A stretch of DNA of 17,362 nucleotides. Source: an uncultured Anaerolineaceae bacterium. GTDB lineage: Bacteria > Chloroflexota > Anaerolineae > Anaerolineales > Anaerolineaceae. Position 1 is the stretch's first letter, and the number at the start of each line of letters is the position of its first letter. Below the pieces are notes generated by a model. That model did not search any database, had not been told where the DNA came from, and saw nothing but the letters and a program-made list of their open reading frames with translations. Positions 14,202 to 17,362 of the stretch are shown here, one piece after another. Both the position numbers and the translations under genes were made by a program. The stretch covers positions 1-17,362 of the forward strand of contig CALAEB010000090.1 in NCBI GenBank assembly GCA_937890875.1, in the 5' to 3' direction.

Positions 14202-16091
14202 TCAGGCTTCGTAATCTGACTGATAAATCGCGTAACGATTTTTCCCGCTTCCCTTGGCATAATACAGCGCAATGTCCGCTTTTTGATAAAGATCAAGGAA
14301 GTTATCCCCGTCGTGCGGATAAAACGCCAGCCCGATTGTGCATGAGATCTTGACCGATTTCCCGTCTTTTTCAGCTTTTGTCGAAAGGCAGGAAAGAACT
14401 TCGTCCGCTTTTTTCTCGACCATTGCTGTGGAATTCATGTTGGGCAGAAAGATTAAAAATTCATCTCCGCCTAACCGGCAGATAATATCCGTTTTTCGAA
14501 AAGTTTGTTGAAGAATTGTGGCCACTTTTACAATCAATGCGTCACCGGAAACATGCCCCAGCGTATCATTCACCCGTTTAAATTCGTCAATATCAATCAC
14601 CATCATCGCATGGAACATTCCATCCGGCAGATCCGCCGAACGTTCCAGCATTTTATCAATTCTGGATATGGCGGCTTTCCGGTTGAGCAGACCTGTCATC
14701 GAATCCTGCTCTACCTCGGCCAGCAAGTCATCCTCATATTTTTTCTGGCTGGTGATATCCTCAATCGTTCCGACAGCGAAAATCGGAATGCCTTTGGTAT
14801 CATATCCGCTGGTCAGCCTGATTTTATACCAGTGGAATTCATCGCCCGGCGTTTTGCCCCGCACAATAGCACAGCCCACCTCAGATCCGCTTTCAATATC
14901 TTTAAATAACTGCCTGATTTTGTTATTTTCTTCTTCGCTGATTTGATCGACGTTCAATAACTTGCGGGAAAAATGGGCATCCGATAAATTGGTCACCTGA
15001 CTTTTCCCATTAATATCCACCATTGAGATTGTCCGCTGGGTGATGTTATAGCTGAAAACTGTCTTGGCCGTCAAGGAAGCCGCAATCCGGAAACGGTGTT
15101 CGCTGTAAATCAATTCCTGGTTGGCTTTGACCAGCCGGTTTTGGATAAACCGATTAAAGAGCAGAATGATCATCGCAAGCAGAATCAATAGCCCTACAAT
15201 TTTCGCCGCGTGGACGATCAGTAATTCATCGAGACGGACAATTTGTTCTTCCGCCTGTCGTCTTGGAATTATAAAAACAATGTAATAATCTTCGATGTCG
15301 AGCGGTTCAAAAGAAAAGTACCATGCTTCATGATTCATCTCAAAAGGAACAAAACCGGAAGTATGGGTATCCATGGCAAGCTGCATCTGTTCAAGGCTGA
15401 AACCGGATTCAAATACGGCCGATCGGTATTGATCCCAGAAATTCTCATCCGCAAGCCCGCCTTCGGCCATATCGGCATTGATCAAATAGTTCCCCGACTT
15501 CTCAATAATGCTCGGGAAATACGGCCATCCGGACGGGCTGGTTTCCAATGCACCGAACAACGCTTCGACCGGCATAACCCCTGAAAGCACTCCGGCCACT
15601 TCCTGATCCTGATTTCTTACCGGAACAAAAAAACCCAGCTTTCCGGCGCTGCGACCAGCGAGAACCGGCTCTCCCTTCAAAGCGCGCTCAAAAGGATCAG
15701 CGGACACTCGATCCGCGGATATATCCGCGAAATCACGGACTAAATCCTCCTTTTCAAAAAATTCAATTGTTTCAAATCCATTGGATATTGCAGGCAGCTG
15801 ATCCAGCTGACGAACCACCAGAAAGCCATCTTCATTCCGGTCAGAGGACAAAAGTGCCAAAATATCCAGCCATTGAAAAGCTTGATTCATCTGAACTTTT
15901 ATCGCAGAAGCTTTCTGCTGCGATAACGCCACTGTATTCCGTTCTGCATCGGACGTAAGGATCAAATTTGTTTGGACTTTGAAATCTTGTAAAACAAATC
16001 CAATCAAAACCGGAATAACAATAAACATCGCCGCACAAAAAAAATTCAAAAGCCTGGAATCTACAACTACTTTTTTTGAAGTAAGATTCAT
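14202..16091 (-). CDS. Membrane-bound diguanylate cyclase with Cache-like sensor, PAS and GGDEF domains
   Basis: A 629-residue protein predicted to make cyclic-di-GMP in response to an external signal. Layout: TM helix at about 15-35, an extracytoplasmic domain of about 250 residues resembling a Cache sensor (36-290), a second TM at about 293-313, a PAS domain at 325-448 ending in the typical GTIEDIT segment, and GGDEF at 458-625. The catalytic signature RLGGDEF (539-545) is intact, preceded by RKTD (532-535), which matches the RxxD product-inhibition site, five residues before GGDEF. DIDEFKRVND and GLLNR motifs are present. No EAL domain. The ATG at 16091 has no strong ribosome binding site (only GCGGGA some 15 bases upstream), so expression may be low. 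It is a single gene between two intergenic gaps. The sensed ligand is unknown. Confidence 0.93.
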   Translation of the reverse strand: MNLTSKKVVVDSRLLNFFCAAMFIVIPVLIGFVLQDFKVQTNLILTSDAERNTVALSQQKASAIKVQMNQAFQWLDILALLSSDRNEDGFLVVRQLDQLPAISNGFETIEFFEKEDLVRDFADISADRVSADPFERALKGEPVLAGRSAGKLGFFVPVRNQDQEVAGVLSGVMPVEALFGALETSPSGWPYFPSIIEKSGNYLINADMAEGGLADENFWDQYRSAVFESGFSLEQMQLAMDTHTSGFVPFEMNHEAWYFSFEPLDIEDYYIVFIIPRRQAEEQIVRLDELLIVHAAKIVGLLILLAMIILLFNRFIQNRLVKANQELIYSEHRFRIAASLTAKTVFSYNITQRTISMVDINGKSQVTNLSDAHFSRKLLNVDQISEEENNKIRQLFKDIESGSEVGCAIVRGKTPGDEFHWYKIRLTSGYDTKGIPIFAVGTIEDITSQKKYEDDLLAEVEQDSMTGLLNRKAAISRIDKMLERSADLPDGMFHAMMVIDIDEFKRVNDTLGHVSGDALIVKVATILQQTFRKTDIICRLGGDEFLIFLPNMNSTAMVEKKADEVLSCLSTKAEKDGKSVKISCTIGLAFYPHDGDNFLDLYQKADIALYYAKGSGKNRYAIYQSDYEA

Positions 16092-16317
16092 AAATAAGTT
16101 ATTATCCCGCTCAACCTATTTTGTTTTTTTATTCAGCTTTTTATCTGACAGTTATATTGGTTATGGATATAGCTATGCAGAAAACGATATTTTGTATATT
16201 TCTTCACACCATAAAGAAAAACAAAATAATCTCTTGAGGAACAGAACTACTGTTTATCAGTTTTAAAAGCGCAATTTATTTTTGGAAAATCAGTTGATTG
16301 GAAAAAAAACCGAGGCT
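16092..16317. other. 226-base AT-rich gap upstream of the PAS-GGDEF gene
   Basis: No gene is visible. A run of eight T residues on the minus strand (16309-16302) lies nine bases past the stop of the glycerol-1-phosphate dehydrogenase-like gene, but I find no clear stem before it. Several TATA-like hexamers occur on the minus strand, none with a convincing -35 partner. The promoter of the downstream GGDEF gene must lie here or further upstream. Confidence 0.5.
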
Positions 16318-17362
16318 TCAGAATAAATCATCAGCAATTTCATTCAACATGCCTAAATCCCATAACAAACTGCCCGCCATATATTTATTCCGCAAATCTT
16401 TTGTTCTCAAAAATGTCTGTTTCAGAGTCCGTGAATCGATTCCAATTTCCGCCGCTGTCACCGGAGCGCCGGCCACGTGAAGCTGCTGCGCCACCACTTC
16501 CGGATCAGGGGCATCCGCCCGGATTATCCGCAGGATATCATCCCACCGGTCAATGATCCGGCCCACCCGCTCCGCATGGCTTTCTCTGTCAAACCGGCTT
16601 TCCGCCGCTGCCTGCCGAATGATGCTGCCCGCAGCGGAAGGAAAAAACGCAACAATCGAAGCCTTCCATTGTACCAGATTAAAGTGCCTCATAGCGTCTA
16701 AAGCTTTCTTCCGATCCGGCTTAATCTGTTTAATCCGGTCATAGATCTTTGCAGCATAGACCGTTCCAACTCCCACCTGGATCCCGTGCAGATCCGGCAT
16801 TTCTTTTTTCTGCAATGCAAGCATATCCCAGACATGCGAAAAATAATGTTCGATTCCTGAAGCAGGGCGGGTTACACCGGCGAAACCAATTGCCGTTCCC
16901 GACATGACCAACCCTTCCATGATATTCGCGACAGCCCGCGGATCCCGCCGCATTAAACCGGAAGCTGAAGATAAACATTTCTGCGCCGATTTCAGCATCA
17001 GGGACGCCACCCGATCGCAATAATATTCTCCTGTAATCAGATGGGCGATTTTCCATTCCAGTACTGCGATTGATTTTGCCGCCATATCCCCCAAGCCAGC
17101 CTGCAGCATACGGGCCGGAGCATTCCGCAAAATGTCCAGATCACCCAGAATCGCTATTGGGCAGACCCCGGGAACTGTTGATTTCAAGCCGTTTACCACG
17201 TTGGAACAAGTGGGGGAAGCAAAGCCATCCATAGAAGGTGCGGTTGCCACAGTTACCATCGGAATCCGTCCAACGCGGGCAATAATTTTACTGATATCTC
17301 CGATCGAACCGGAACCAACGGCCAAAACGCCATCGCAGGCGGTGTCATATGCCATTGCCGCC
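16318..17362 (-). CDS. sn-glycerol-1-phosphate dehydrogenase (AraM/EgsA) family protein, N terminus cut by the window edge
   Basis: The frame is open to the right edge; two Ala codons precede the first visible Met (17355), which is therefore internal. About 347 residues are present, so perhaps 50-100 N-terminal residues are missing. Visible are the nucleotide motif AVGSGSIGDISK, TAPSMDGFASPTC, AGLGDMAAK with a metal-ligand aspartate, GIEHYFSHVWDM and LHGIQVGVGT with two metal-ligand histidines. These fit the metal- and NAD(P)-dependent enzymes that reduce dihydroxyacetone phosphate to sn-glycerol-1-phosphate. Bacterial members such as B. subtilis AraM make this unusual lipid precursor, but other polyol substrates are possible in the superfamily. 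The following gene is a separate unit 226 bases away, and no functional link with it is visible. Confidence 0.85.
   Translation of the reverse strand, partial: AAMAYDTACDGVLAVGSGSIGDISKIIARVGRIPMVTVATAPSMDGFASPTCSNVVNGLKSTVPGVCPIAILGDLDILRNAPARMLQAGLGDMAAKSIAVLEWKIAHLITGEYYCDRVASLMLKSAQKCLSSASGLMRRDPRAVANIMEGLVMSGTAIGFAGVTRPASGIEHYFSHVWDMLALQKKEMPDLHGIQVGVGTVYAAKIYDRIKQIKPDRKKALDAMRHFNLVQWKASIVAFFPSAAGSIIRQAAAESRFDRESHAERVGRIIDRWDDILRIIRADAPDPEVVAQQLHVAGAPVTAAEIGIDSRTLKQTFLRTKDLRNKYMAGSLLWDLGMLNEIADDLF

Noticed and set aside
14191..14208. AGCCTGAA/TTCAGGCT palindrome covering the stop codon of the PAS-GGDEF gene, as its terminator
   Set aside because: It is followed by GAATACCCCG, with no T run; the tandem hairpins at 14098-14145 are better placed.

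Overview
The window is a stretch of a bacterial chromosome, probably from the Bacillota (a Clostridia- or Erysipelotrichia-like anaerobe). The pointers are strong GGAGG-type ribosome binding sites, DAHP synthase and P-protein types common in that group, and very large periplasmic-binding-domain GGDEF/EAL receptors. The taxon is inferred, not proven. Every convincing gene lies on the minus strand, so transcription runs from high to low coordinates.

Centre (about 5484-14059): a compact aromatic amino acid operon of eight genes, in the order DAHP synthase (aroF type), prephenate dehydrogenase (tyrA), aroB, aroA, aroC, chorismate mutase/prephenate dehydratase (pheA), a fused shikimate dehydrogenase-shikimate kinase (aroE-aroK) and type II dehydroquinase (aroQ). 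Together they cover all seven shikimate steps plus the steps to phenylpyruvate and 4-hydroxyphenylpyruvate. Only an aminotransferase is missing, and there are no tryptophan genes. From tyrA to aroQ the genes overlap or are separated by 10 bases or fewer.

The most interesting part is the control region just before the first gene. A good sigma-A-type promoter (TTTACA, 17 bases, TATGAT; 14031-14059) is followed by an unlisted 37-codon leader gene (13897-14010) with its own AAGGA site, carrying eight Phe and four Tyr codons. After it come mutually exclusive RNA folds and a strong intrinsic terminator (13834-13870) ending 20 bases before the DAHP synthase start. This has the layout of ribosome-mediated transcription attenuation sensing Phe and Tyr. 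No T-box core was seen.

Flanks: two membrane cyclic-di-GMP enzymes. On the right, 14202-16091 is a two-TM sensor with PAS and GGDEF domains and an intact RxxD inhibitory site. On the left, 87-4808 is a very large receptor: two solute-binding domains, TM, degenerate GGDEF, EAL, an NTF2/SnoaL-like domain, two PAS domains, and an intact GGDEF without the inhibitory arginine. The right edge holds most of a glycerol-1-phosphate dehydrogenase (AraM/EgsA) family gene cut by the window end.

Non-coding: about 730 bases between aroQ and the left receptor hold a probable operon terminator and two long palindromes. One of these resembles a third palindrome between aroF and tyrA.
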